In this document: positions 1 through 6,953 of the stretch, piece after piece
Numbering within the stretch: position 1 is the stretch's first letter
Layout: each line of letters begins with the position of its first letter
Translations under genes and position numbers: made by a program
The notes under the pieces: model-generated
Databases searched by the model: none
Seen by the model: the letters and a program-made list of their open reading frames with translations, nothing else
Told to the model about the DNA's origin: nothing
Assembly: GCF_032335695.1 (NCBI RefSeq)
Contig: NZ_JACTOJ010000018.1
Location: 1 to 64,000 of the forward strand
DNA: 64,000 nucleotides
Direction of reading: 5' to 3'
DNA from: JACTOJ01 sp032335695
GTDB lineage: Bacteria > Bacillota > Clostridia > Clostridiales > Clostridiaceae

Positions 1-11
1 AGAAAAAGGGA

Positions 12-55
12 AGAGCACGAAATATTTTACTAAATCGTGAAATGCTTCGTGCTCT
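12..55. repeat. Inverted repeat AGAGCACGAA/TTCGTGCTCT and a neighbouring GAAAAAGC hairpin
   Basis: A 10-bp perfect stem at 12-21 and 46-55 is followed on the minus strand by a CT-rich tail. A second perfect 8-bp stem with a GAA loop lies at 82-100. Both are at the window edge and may be terminators of a gene outside the window. Confidence 0.45.
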
Positions 56-118
56 ATTTAGCATTTAGCTAAATTCTTCATGAAAAAGCGAAGCTTTTTC
101 AGTGGCCTCGGTTTGGCA

Positions 119-134
119 GGCTATGTTTTTAAAA
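119..134 (+). repeat. Solo end of the GGCTATG dispersed element
   Basis: The sequence GGCTATGTTTTTAAAA matches the terminal 15-16 bp of the elements at 29492-29728 and 30425-30535. It overlaps the T-run of the GH5 terminator. Confidence 0.4.
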
Positions 135-173
135 AGCTGTATCCCAAATATTTATCATATTTGAGATACAGCT
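126..173 (-). terminator. Intrinsic terminator of the GH5-dockerin gene
   Basis: A long inverted repeat pairs AGCTGTATC with GATACAGCT at 135-173, continuing through an A/T stem. On the minus strand it is followed by a TTTTT run. It lies 19 bp after the stop codon. Confidence 0.8.
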
Positions 174-192
174 CATTATACACTCACTTTAT

Positions 193-1464
193 TTAACTAT
201 TTGCAATAGACTTTTCAAGCAAAATATAATCCTGAACATTAACCTTACCATCATTATTCATATCCAAAACAGTAGTATCATAGTTTTGTGAAGGATTCAA
301 AATATATTGCTTTAAAAGAGAAACATCCGAAGCATCTACCTTGCCATCACCATTTAAATCACCTTTTAAAGAGTTGCTTCCAGGCTTATCTATATTAAGT
401 TCTGGATGTGCCTTCTTAAAGTTGTCAAAATCCGGAGTAGTTTTACCTACACAATTTGTATTGCTATCAGTCCAAGCCCAGAGCAAATACCCGCTATAAC
501 CATTCTTAACAAGACCCTCCAGCACCTGCTGATGAGACATTTTTAAGGAGGAATTCATAGTATCAGGCATCATCTCTCCTATAATTACAGGCTTGTCCAA
601 TTTAAGCGAAGATACTGGAGTAGTCAGCGGATTAAACCAAGGAGTTGCCCAATCATACCAATGAAAATCATAAAAATCTAATCCTAACCCTGACCAGAAG
701 TTATACTGTGCACCAATCCACTTCATGCTTGCACTTCCAACACTCACAGGCTGTTTAGCATATTTATGAATGGTATCCACCATATCTTTAACAAAGGATC
801 TTACAGTGCTAAGAGGGAAACCAACTATGCTTTCTCCAGGGCTTCCACCATCTGCGCTAGCTATCATCCACTCTGGTTCATTGACAACATCCCAGCCCAT
901 TACACCTGGATTTGTTCCAAGTGCTTGTACAACAGGAACTACCGCATTATCTATAAAGCTTTTACGTACAGTAGGATCATCTATAATACTGCCATGGTAC
1001 CAAGAATTGTTTGTCTTAGCAACATCAAAACTTGTGAAGGTAAAATAAATCTTCATATTCTTTGAATTTGCATAATCTGCAGCCTGTTTCATGTGAGTTA
1101 CCCAATTAGTAGGCAATCCGGTACATAATCCTTTACCATCTGTGCTTGAGAAAAGCGGTGATGCCCACATATTGCAGTAAACCCACCATCTAACAGCATG
1201 TACTCCTTGTGAACTCATCTGATCAAAGGTTGATTTTATAGTAGTAAATCTTGAATCCCAACCGTTATCGCTAAAATCATAATCCCAATCCTGCCAAGCA
1301 TAATTAGCTCCCAATGGAAAATAATTAGTATTATTCATCCAATTTATTCCTGGTTTGCTGGCAGTAGTAGTACTAGTATCTGCTTTAGTATTTAATTTGT
1401 TTTGACAAACTAAGCTGCCTAAAAGAAATGCAGATACAAAAATAGCTAGCATCTTTTTTTTCAT
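193..1464 (-). CDS. Secreted GH5-like glycoside hydrolase with C-terminal dockerin
   Basis: This is a 423-residue secreted enzyme that probably attacks plant beta-glucan or mannan. A Lys-rich signal peptide occupies about residues 1-29. The (beta/alpha)8 clan A domain spans about 40-360: GWDVVNEPEW carries the likely acid/base Glu and PVIIGEMM the likely nucleophile Glu. The last 56 residues are a type I dockerin with two calcium loops (DLNGDGKVDASD and DMNNDGKVNVQD), so the enzyme should dock on a cohesin; the only cohesin in view is in the next gene. The start is the ATG at 1462-1464, with AGGGAG about 8 nt upstream; an in-frame GTG at 1473 overlaps that site. The GH5 assignment is by motif and the substrate is not determined. 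It lies 74 bp after the scaffoldin-like gene and is probably co-transcribed with it. Confidence 0.85.
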   Translation of the reverse strand: MKKKMLAIFVSAFLLGSLVCQNKLNTKADTSTTTASKPGINWMNNTNYFPLGANYAWQDWDYDFSDNGWDSRFTTIKSTFDQMSSQGVHAVRWWVYCNMWASPLFSSTDGKGLCTGLPTNWVTHMKQAADYANSKNMKIYFTFTSFDVAKTNNSWYHGSIIDDPTVRKSFIDNAVVPVVQALGTNPGVMGWDVVNEPEWMIASADGGSPGESIVGFPLSTVRSFVKDMVDTIHKYAKQPVSVGSASMKWIGAQYNFWSGLGLDFYDFHWYDWATPWFNPLTTPVSSLKLDKPVIIGEMMPDTMNSSLKMSHQQVLEGLVKNGYSGYLLWAWTDSNTNCVGKTTPDFDNFKKAHPELNIDKPGSNSLKGDLNGDGKVDASDVSLLKQYILNPSQNYDTTVLDMNNDGKVNVQDYILLEKSIANS

Positions 1465-1513
1465 AATCTTCACTCCCTATAAAATTTATTTACAAGATTT
1501 CTTTATCACTACA

Positions 1514-1535
1514 GGCTATGTTTTAAAATATAGCC
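1514..1535. repeat. Collapsed copy of the GGCTATG element between cellulase genes
   Basis: GGCTATGTTTTAAAA runs directly into TATAGCC, so two element ends face each other with no interior. It sits in the 74-bp spacer between the scaffoldin-like and GH5 genes. It could be a deletion derivative of the dispersed element or a short hairpin in the transcript. Confidence 0.45.
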
Positions 1536-1538
1536 AAT

Positions 1539-2795
1539 TTATTTAGTTATAGTAACAGATCCATCAGCTGTAGTGGCACTTATGGCATCAGCATTTATAT
1601 CTGCTACCGTTTCATCAGCTACTGTTACTGGCACTTTTACAGCTGAAGTTCCTTTAATGTTAAAAGTAAGATTAGCAAAGACCCCATTACTAGTTATAAG
1701 ATTACTTCCAAAGCTTTCGTCACAAAATAGTATATTAACTCTTCCAGCTACTGAAGTGTCATAGGAAAAATTAACAGAAGCATTCTTTACTATATCCCCA
1801 CTAGCTACAGAAGCTAATTCCAATTGGGCTGAATCATAGCTTATGGATAAATTTGCTCCTAGAATACTCTTGTTTATACTTCCAAAGTTAATTGGAACTA
1901 AAACGTTTCCAGTGCTGCCCTGGACATTTCCTACAGTTATATTCATGCTAAGTAACGGTTTAACTGATATATTTAGTAAAGCATCTGAACCAGCACTGAA
2001 TTTAAATGTAAGATTACTACTTCCATCCGGAAGAGAAGAAAGGTATGCTTTTCCTATAGTAACCGTGCTTCCGTTTAATGTATAATCAATTCCTGATTGT
2101 AAAACAGAAGTCCCATTATCTATTTCTTTAAGTATATTCCCATTAAAGGTTATATTGGCTTCTAAATCTGCAGGAGAATTTTTGTCAAAGCTCAAACTTG
2201 AATGGCTTATAGTTGAATTAATCACAGCTGTAGGTGAAGGCTCCACACCATAAACAAGTGCTCCGTTTATGTATGCTGTGATTTTACTCCAATCTACATA
2301 ATTAGCAGCTGCAGTGTTAAAAGAATAATCATTAGTCTGTGTATAATTACTCCAATCTGATTTAGCTACTCTGATTTGCAATTCTAAAGTTCCGTTAGCG
2401 GGTAAAACATCTTTAGAAAAAGAAATCTGAAAATAGCTGTCAGCAGTTGAGGTTGGATTGGATAGTTTTCCGAAGTCTGCACTTACATTCTTAGTTTCAT
2501 CTGAATAGCCTGAGCTATAAGTCATGGATGCATAGTCACACCAAAAACTTTGAGTCTGGCTTCCCTCCGATGTATAATAATATCTAAGTTTTAAATCTGA
2601 AAGATTTATAGAACTTGTCCCATTATTAATTATTTTAATTTTAGGATTTATGGTGTTTGTACTGGAAGCTGTACCCACATTATACATTTGTACGTTCAAA
2701 CCTGTTGTATCCGCTGAAACTTTATGCCAGCTTGAAAAGCCTAGAGCCATTATAATCATTAGTACCAAGGACAATACTTTCTTTTTAATATTCAT
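1539..2795 (-). CDS. Miniature scaffoldin: CBM3, X2 module and a single cohesin
   Basis: This 418-residue secreted protein has three modules in order. A signal peptide covers about 1-28. A family 3 cellulose-binding module (about 31-190) has the typical SFWCDY, KSDWSNYTQTNDYSF and GVEPSP segments. An X2/CBM_X2 module (about 194-280) contains SFDKNSPADLEANITFNG. A cohesin-like domain (about 283-418) begins MNITVGNVQGSTGNVLVPI and ends ADGSVTITK. Classical clostridial scaffoldins carry several cohesins; this one has one and no other modules, so it could hold one enzyme on cellulose. The start ATG at 2793-2795 has AGGAG 9 nt upstream. A consensus promoter lies at 2925-2953. Module names are from motif recognition, and cohesin-dockerin pairing with the neighbouring GH5 is inferred. 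Confidence 0.85.
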   Translation of the reverse strand: MNIKKKVLSLVLMIIMALGFSSWHKVSADTTGLNVQMYNVGTASSTNTINPKIKIINNGTSSINLSDLKLRYYYTSEGSQTQSFWCDYASMTYSSGYSDETKNVSADFGKLSNPTSTADSYFQISFSKDVLPANGTLELQIRVAKSDWSNYTQTNDYSFNTAAANYVDWSKITAYINGALVYGVEPSPTAVINSTISHSSLSFDKNSPADLEANITFNGNILKEIDNGTSVLQSGIDYTLNGSTVTIGKAYLSSLPDGSSNLTFKFSAGSDALLNISVKPLLSMNITVGNVQGSTGNVLVPINFGSINKSILGANLSISYDSAQLELASVASGDIVKNASVNFSYDTSVAGRVNILFCDESFGSNLITSNGVFANLTFNIKGTSAVKVPVTVADETVADINADAISATTADGSVTITK

Positions 2796-2866
2796 TTAAT
2801 ATCTCCTCCCTAATTTAATGCTGTGCTTTAAGCTGCTATACAAATCACCCCCCTAGTGCAATTTGC

Positions 2867-2880
2867 AGTAAACGTATACT
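2867..2880. promoter_or_regulatory. cre-like site downstream of the scaffoldin promoter
   Basis: AGTAAACGTATACT resembles the catabolite-responsive element core (TGNAANCGNTNNCA) with a mismatch at the first base and one near the end. It lies about 40 bp after the predicted transcription start, where CcpA can act as a roadblock. The GTAAACGT core is shared with the GH9 promoter at 12521. Confidence 0.4.
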
Positions 2881-2924
2881 TAAGCATTTCATTTTTAGTA
2901 AAGTAAAATATCTTATTTACATTA

Positions 2925-2953
2925 AATATAGCATTATCCATACACCGTGTCAA
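2925..2953 (-). promoter_or_regulatory. SigA-type promoter of the scaffoldin-GH5 unit
   Basis: The minus strand has a perfect -35 TTGACA (2948-2953), a 17-bp spacer and -10 TATATT (2925-2930). It lies about 130 bp before the scaffoldin start. Confidence 0.7.
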
Positions 2954-3003
2954 TATATTATTCCATATTTTACAATATATTGTTTTACATTTTTATTCTA
3001 TTC

Positions 3004-3032
3004 TTGACTATTAATATATCAAATGCTAAAAT
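3004..3032 (+). promoter_or_regulatory. Promoter of luxS
   Basis: -35 TTGACT (3004-3009), 17-bp spacer, -10 TAAAAT (3027-3032) preceded by TGC (extended -10). It lies about 60 bp before the luxS start. Confidence 0.7.
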
Positions 3033-3094
3033 ACAATTAAATCTATTGGAATAGTAAAAAACGGCTGTATGCCTTAAAATTGGGGGTTTTTATA

Positions 3095-3574
3095 ATGGAA
3101 AAGATCGCAAGTTTCACCATCAATCATTTAGAGCTTGTTCCTGGAATTTACGTTTCAAGAAAAGATAAATTTGGAGATACTGTTCTCACTACTTTTGATT
3201 TAAGAATGACAAGACCAAATTGCGAACCTGTAATGAATACTGCAGAGGTTCATGCAATAGAACATTTAGGTGCTACCTTTTTAAGAAATCACAAGGAGTA
3301 TGCTTCAAAGACAGTATACTTTGGACCGATGGGATGCAGAACTGGCTTCTACCTAATTCTTGGAGGAGATTACGAGTCAAAGGATATAGTTTCTCTTATA
3401 ACAGAACTATATACCTTCATAGCAAATTATGAGGGCGATATACCTGGAGCTTCTGCTAAAGACTGCGGAAATTATCTAGATATGAATTTACCTATGGCAA
3501 AATATCTTGCAAACAAATATCTCAATGAAGTTCTTCTTAAAATCACTGACAAAAATCTTTATTATCCTGATTAA
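3095..3574 (+). CDS. luxS: S-ribosylhomocysteine lyase (autoinducer-2 synthesis)
   Basis: LuxS cleaves S-ribosylhomocysteine into homocysteine and DPD, the precursor of autoinducer 2, in the activated methyl cycle of the cytosol. The 159-residue product starts MEKIASFTINHLELVPGIY and has the metal-binding HxxEH motif (VHAIEHLGATFLRNH, about 53-57), the conserved PMGCRTGFY with the catalytic-site Cys, and DCGNYLDMNLP near the C terminus. The length is normal for the family. The ATG at 3095 has a GGGGG ribosome binding site 8 nt upstream; an in-frame TTG at 3080 lies upstream of that site and is unlikely to be used. It is transcribed alone, between divergent cellulase genes and a convergent phospholipase-like gene. 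Confidence 0.97.
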   Translation: MEKIASFTINHLELVPGIYVSRKDKFGDTVLTTFDLRMTRPNCEPVMNTAEVHAIEHLGATFLRNHKEYASKTVYFGPMGCRTGFYLILGGDYESKDIVSLITELYTFIANYEGDIPGASAKDCGNYLDMNLPMAKYLANKYLNEVLLKITDKNLYYPD

Positions 3575-3579
3575 TAGGA

Positions 3580-3621
3580 AAGGCTATACTCTAGAAATAT
3601 TTTTTTCTAAGGTACAGCCTT
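3580..3621 (+). terminator. Terminator-like hairpin after luxS
   Basis: AAGGCTATAC pairs with GTACAGCCTT across a T-rich loop, starting 6 bp after the luxS stop. A closely similar hairpin built on the same GGCTGTACC arms occurs at 36638-36689. Confidence 0.65.
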
Positions 3622-3645
3622 CTTCACAATCCTTGATGATCAAAG

Positions 3646-3674
3646 TTTTTATCAACATTCTTTTAAATCATAGC
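3646..3674 (-). repeat. Solo end of the GGCTATG dispersed element
   Basis: On the minus strand this reads GCTATGATTTAAAAGAATG and then TTGATAAAAAC, matching the left end of the element at 30425. It sits just after the phospholipase-like gene, whose stop codon is at 3679. Confidence 0.55.
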
Positions 3675-3678
3675 TTTA

Positions 3679-4260
3679 TTATAAAGCTTGAGCATCCTCT
3701 TCAGCTTTTCTGTAATAGACGGCAGATTCTACACTCCAAATTGCCGCTTCTAATGCATTATTTATATCTCTTGTAAAACTAGGTATTTCCTTAAAATATC
3801 TTTCTCTCATCACTGAAATTATAGTTTCAATATCATGATAGGGAAGATTCTTAAATTTAGTTATTTTAATCTTTCCTCCAAGCAATCTAGCTATAAAAAC
3901 CATATGAAGCCTTATCTCATATAAGGTGTGAACAAAAGAATTTTTTTTAACATATTCTTTTGTATGAAAAATACAAAAGAAATCACATATATAGTGACAC
4001 ATCATTCCTAGAATTAATGAAAACTCCCTATTTTCAAGTTCTCCGCTTGTTAGCTTAGCATAATATACTTTAACAATATCCGCACTGTCTTCTACTGAAT
4101 GCTCATTCTGCTTACATTCTTTTGAAATGTCTGGCTTTATATTTCCATACATGAACACTCCTCTATTCAGCTTTATATTTAATTTGTTTGTGCAGTATTC
4201 ATAAATAATTTTAGAGAATAATATATGTGAACCTGAAATCATTATCAATCCCGCTTTCAT
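3679..4260 (-). CDS. Zinc-dependent phospholipase C-like protein
   Basis: This 193-residue protein resembles the Zn-dependent PLC/nuclease-like family of clostridia. The visible signs are an early SGSHILFSKIIYEY helix, a GNIKPDIS segment, an H..ED pair and an alpha-helical core with SLILGMMCHYICDFFCIFH, where His and Asp are spaced as in the metal-binding helices. It lacks a signal peptide, unlike secreted alpha-toxin-type enzymes, so it is probably cytosolic and may act on another ester. The start is uncertain: the ATG at 4260 has no clear ribosome binding site, and the Met six codons later is an equal candidate. It converges with luxS. Function is known only at fold level. Confidence 0.65.
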   Translation of the reverse strand: MKAGLIMISGSHILFSKIIYEYCTNKLNIKLNRGVFMYGNIKPDISKECKQNEHSVEDSADIVKVYYAKLTSGELENREFSLILGMMCHYICDFFCIFHTKEYVKKNSFVHTLYEIRLHMVFIARLLGGKIKITKFKNLPYHDIETIISVMRERYFKEIPSFTRDINNALEAAIWSVESAVYYRKAEEDAQAL

Positions 4261-4370
4261 GAATTATTTCTACTTATATATTAAGCATTATTGACAATTC
4301 ACGAAACCTTAATAACGTTAATTTTTGTTTAAGTATTAGCTATTTTAAATATATGCTTATGCAAGGTTAA

Positions 4371-5720
4371 TCACTTAAAATTCTTCCAAGCTTTATCAGC
4401 TTCATAAAAGAAATCATTAGCTATCTCATCAAGTTTCTTTTGAAATTCTTTATCTTCTATCATTTTTCTTCCGCCTTCATCTGTAGGCTTAGCACCTGTT
4501 TTAGCTACTATTTCTCTTATTTGATTAGTATTATCAATCATCATACAAGGCATCAATAAATTATTGTTATATGGTTGTCTGCTTCTAATTTCTTTAAAAA
4601 AATCAGAGTTAAAAGCCTCTATAAAGCTTTTATTTTTTAAATTCTCTGCTGAAAAGTGAGAAAATATGCAGGGTTCTAATTCTTCCTTAGAATTAATGTG
4701 GCAATATTCTTTTCCAGCAATGCATCCTCCTACATAAGGTGCATCATTAAAAAAGTCTATAGCAAAATAAGGTTTATTAGCCCTTATTTGCCCCACTCTT
4801 TCCCCTAAATGAATTCTCTGTTTAGGAGAAAGCATGAGATTTACTTCAGGATTTTTTCCTACTGGCATAAATATAAAATACCAGCTTATTCTTGAGCCCT
4901 TTTCTACAAGCATATCTATAAAGCTATCCGAAACTACAGTATCTATATTGTTTTTACTTACAGCAGTCGATACTCCAAACATAACTCCTCTTTCCTTTAG
5001 GAGCTCCATACCCTTCATAACCTTCTGAAATACTCCTTTTCCCCTTCTTGCATCCGTGTCTTTTTCAAAGCCTTCAAGAGAGAACATAGGAACAACATTG
5101 GCAAGCTTTACTAGCTTATCAGAAAGCTTTTCATCAAAAAGAGTACCATTTGTGAAAGGAACAAATATGCAGTCATTAAACTTTTCATAAAGCTTCAGCA
5201 GATCATATCTGAAAAATGGTTCTCCTCCAAGTATTATAAAAAAGTATAAACCTAAATCTCTTGCCTCGCTGACTATTCTCTCTAATTCCTCATAAGGTAT
5301 ATCCTCCTCTTTGCTATAGCTAGATGCATAACAGCCAGTACATTTTAAATTGCACCTCATAGATGGGCTTATCAAAATCACAAAAGGAGTATTAAGTCCT
5401 TTTTCAGCAGCAAGCTTATCTCTTTTAGGAATACCATACCAAATATTATTAGCAAGAAAATTGCTAAAAAAGGTTTGAAGGCATTTCTTATCCGTTTCCT
5501 TAAGCATATCTATAATATATTTATGAGTTGCCTCATTGTTATGATATACATCCCTTACCACCTGTACTTTTTTTAAATTCTCTTCATCCTTTCCAATGGC
5601 TTTTTCCACCAAATCAAAAAGCTTCTCAAAATTTTCTTCCGGGGATTTGCTTAACAAAGCCACAGCATTTTTTACCATAGTTTCCTTAGCTGATTTTTCA
5701 AGCAACTCTATAGCCTTCAT
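4371..5720 (-). CDS. Radical SAM protein with SPASM-like C-terminal cysteines
   Basis: This 449-residue iron-sulfur enzyme uses S-adenosylmethionine radical chemistry. The diagnostic CxxxCxxC is seen as CNLKCTGC at about residues 128-135, followed by the GGEPFFRYD motif. A Cys-rich C-terminal region (GGCIAGKEYC, EPCIFSHFS, MPCMMID) fits a SPASM/auxiliary-cluster domain. About 110 residues precede the radical core and have no recognised motif. There is no adjacent peptide substrate gene, so a role in ribosomal peptide modification is not supported here. The start ATG at 5718-5720 has AAGGTG upstream. The substrate is unknown. Confidence 0.85.
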   Translation of the reverse strand: MKAIELLEKSAKETMVKNAVALLSKSPEENFEKLFDLVEKAIGKDEENLKKVQVVRDVYHNNEATHKYIIDMLKETDKKCLQTFFSNFLANNIWYGIPKRDKLAAEKGLNTPFVILISPSMRCNLKCTGCYASSYSKEEDIPYEELERIVSEARDLGLYFFIILGGEPFFRYDLLKLYEKFNDCIFVPFTNGTLFDEKLSDKLVKLANVVPMFSLEGFEKDTDARRGKGVFQKVMKGMELLKERGVMFGVSTAVSKNNIDTVVSDSFIDMLVEKGSRISWYFIFMPVGKNPEVNLMLSPKQRIHLGERVGQIRANKPYFAIDFFNDAPYVGGCIAGKEYCHINSKEELEPCIFSHFSAENLKNKSFIEAFNSDFFKEIRSRQPYNNNLLMPCMMIDNTNQIREIVAKTGAKPTDEGGRKMIEDKEFQKKLDEIANDFFYEADKAWKNFK

Positions 5721-5793
5721 AATAGCTACACCTTCCTACATTAAATGCAAAATTACTATATTTATATAATATGTATTTGAATATCCTAATTAG

Positions 5794-5818
5794 AACAAAA
5801 AAAGCGGCTTATGCCGCT
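5794..5818 (-). terminator. Intrinsic terminator of the EFR1-like gene
   Basis: AGCGGC/GCCGCT form a compact stem at 5803-5818. On the minus strand a run of seven or more T follows. It lies 32 bp after the stop of the ferrodoxin gene. Confidence 0.85.
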
Positions 5819-5849
5819 AATTAAATACAATAGTTAATATAAGTATCTA

Positions 5850-6644
5850 TTATTTTATAATTTTTAACTCTTCAAGGCTTATATTAGGATTCCTATATCT
5901 TCCTTTACTTTCTGTATTTTTTCCATACTGAATTGCTTTAGCAGGACATAAATTTATACAGGCCAGACACTGCAGGCACTTATCACCCCAAACTGGCTTT
6001 TTATCTACTTTTATAGTACCGGAATTACATACTTTTTCACAGAGACCACAGCCAGTACATTTATCAGTTACATAAAACTTTTTAGTGTTGATAGCTTTGT
6101 TAAATAGAGGATTTATTATTGCTGTAGTTACCCAAGGTAAATGCCCTTTTTCTACATCATACATTCCTTTCACTCTCTTACTTATTGCTTCGTTTATATC
6201 TTTTAATTCTATTTCTACTGATGATAATTTTTTATTTTGAGCTTCTTCGGATTCAACATTTCCCATTATTATGTAGTTGCTTGGCATAGCTACAGAAAAG
6301 GCACTATTGAGTTCTATGCCTTTACCCTCTAAAGCTTTTTCTATAGTTTTTACAGTGTTTCCTACATTCGCTCCGCAAGTTGCTATTGTAAATGTATAAT
6401 TTTCCTTGTAATTTTTTAGATTCAGCTTTTTAATAAATTCTATAACCATCTTTGGAGGTGCCCAAGCATATATTGGATAAACAAAACCCACAACTTCATC
6501 TTCATCTTCATCTAAAGTATATTCATAGCTTGCCTTATTTTCGCGCACCAAAGCAGAAATAGAAATTATTTTTTCATTACTATTCCTTGCCACATCCTTT
6601 GCCACATATAAAGAATTTCCTGTACCTGAAAAATAAAATATCAT
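5850..6644 (-). CDS. EFR1-type ferrodoxin (flavodoxin-like domain plus 2[4Fe-4S])
   Basis: This 264-residue cytosolic electron-transfer protein has an N-terminal flavodoxin-like domain (MIFYFSGTGNSLYVAKDVAR, with the SGTGN phosphate loop; GFVYPIYAWAPP) covering about 1-160. The C terminus has two 4Fe-4S motifs, CTGCGLCEKVC and CLQCLACINLC, each ending in the CP or CN expected for bacterial ferredoxin. This is the usual EFR1 family arrangement. The start ATG has AGGGGGAG upstream and a consensus promoter lies at 6725-6753. It is a single-gene unit with its own terminator. Its redox partner is not evident. Confidence 0.9.
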   Translation of the reverse strand: MIFYFSGTGNSLYVAKDVARNSNEKIISISALVRENKASYEYTLDEDEDEVVGFVYPIYAWAPPKMVIEFIKKLNLKNYKENYTFTIATCGANVGNTVKTIEKALEGKGIELNSAFSVAMPSNYIIMGNVESEEAQNKKLSSVEIELKDINEAISKRVKGMYDVEKGHLPWVTTAIINPLFNKAINTKKFYVTDKCTGCGLCEKVCNSGTIKVDKKPVWGDKCLQCLACINLCPAKAIQYGKNTESKGRYRNPNISLEELKIIK

Positions 6645-6724
6645 ATATTTCTCCCCCTAAAAAGTAAAATAAATAATTTTACGCATTTTCGCAACTTTAT
6701 ATTACTTTTATTCCATTAATTACC

Positions 6725-6753
6725 ATTATATTAAAAATTCGTTTTTTTGTCTA
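6725..6753 (-). promoter_or_regulatory. Promoter of the EFR1-like gene
   Basis: On the minus strand: -35 TAGACA (6748-6753), 17-bp spacer, perfect -10 TATAAT (6725-6730), about 80 bp before the start codon. Confidence 0.7.
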
Positions 6754-6896
6754 CCTTTATTGAAATTAATTTGTTCTTAGTAAAATTCTAAACCTAATTA
6801 TACATCAAATTTTAATGAGTAAACATTAAAACCTTCATTGTTAACGATTTATTAAAGAATGCTTACATTTAAAGCCATTTAAAACAAATCCTAAAG

Positions 6897-6942
6897 TAAA
6901 AGCTGCTGCACAGCTAACTTATTTATAAGCTGTACAGCAGCA
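6897..6942 (-). terminator. Terminator of the GH9-GH48 operon
   Basis: A long stem pairs AGCTGCTG(C)ACAGCT with AGCTGTACAGCAGC at 6901-6941, followed on the minus strand by TTTTACTTT. It lies 12 bp after the GH48 stop. Confidence 0.85.
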
Positions 6943-6953
6943 CTTATAGATTT

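Larger units (their letters stand above)
6645..6953. other. Intergenic region between EFR1-like gene and GH48
   Basis: The 309-bp spacer holds the EFR1 promoter (6725-6753) and the GH48 terminator (6897-6942). No ORF or other structure was seen in between. Confidence 0.6.

Noticed and set aside
766..1065. Plus-strand ORFs opposite the GH5, CBM3 and GH9 genes
   Set aside because: They are antisense frames of well-supported genes, with no ribosome binding site and no family motif.
3080..3094. Upstream TTG start for luxS
   Set aside because: It lies before the GGGGG ribosome binding site, and the protein from the ATG at 3095 begins exactly as known LuxS proteins do.
4371..6644. Radical SAM plus EFR1 gene pair as a peptide-modification locus
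   Set aside because: There is no small precursor peptide or transporter near, and each gene has its own promoter or terminator signals.
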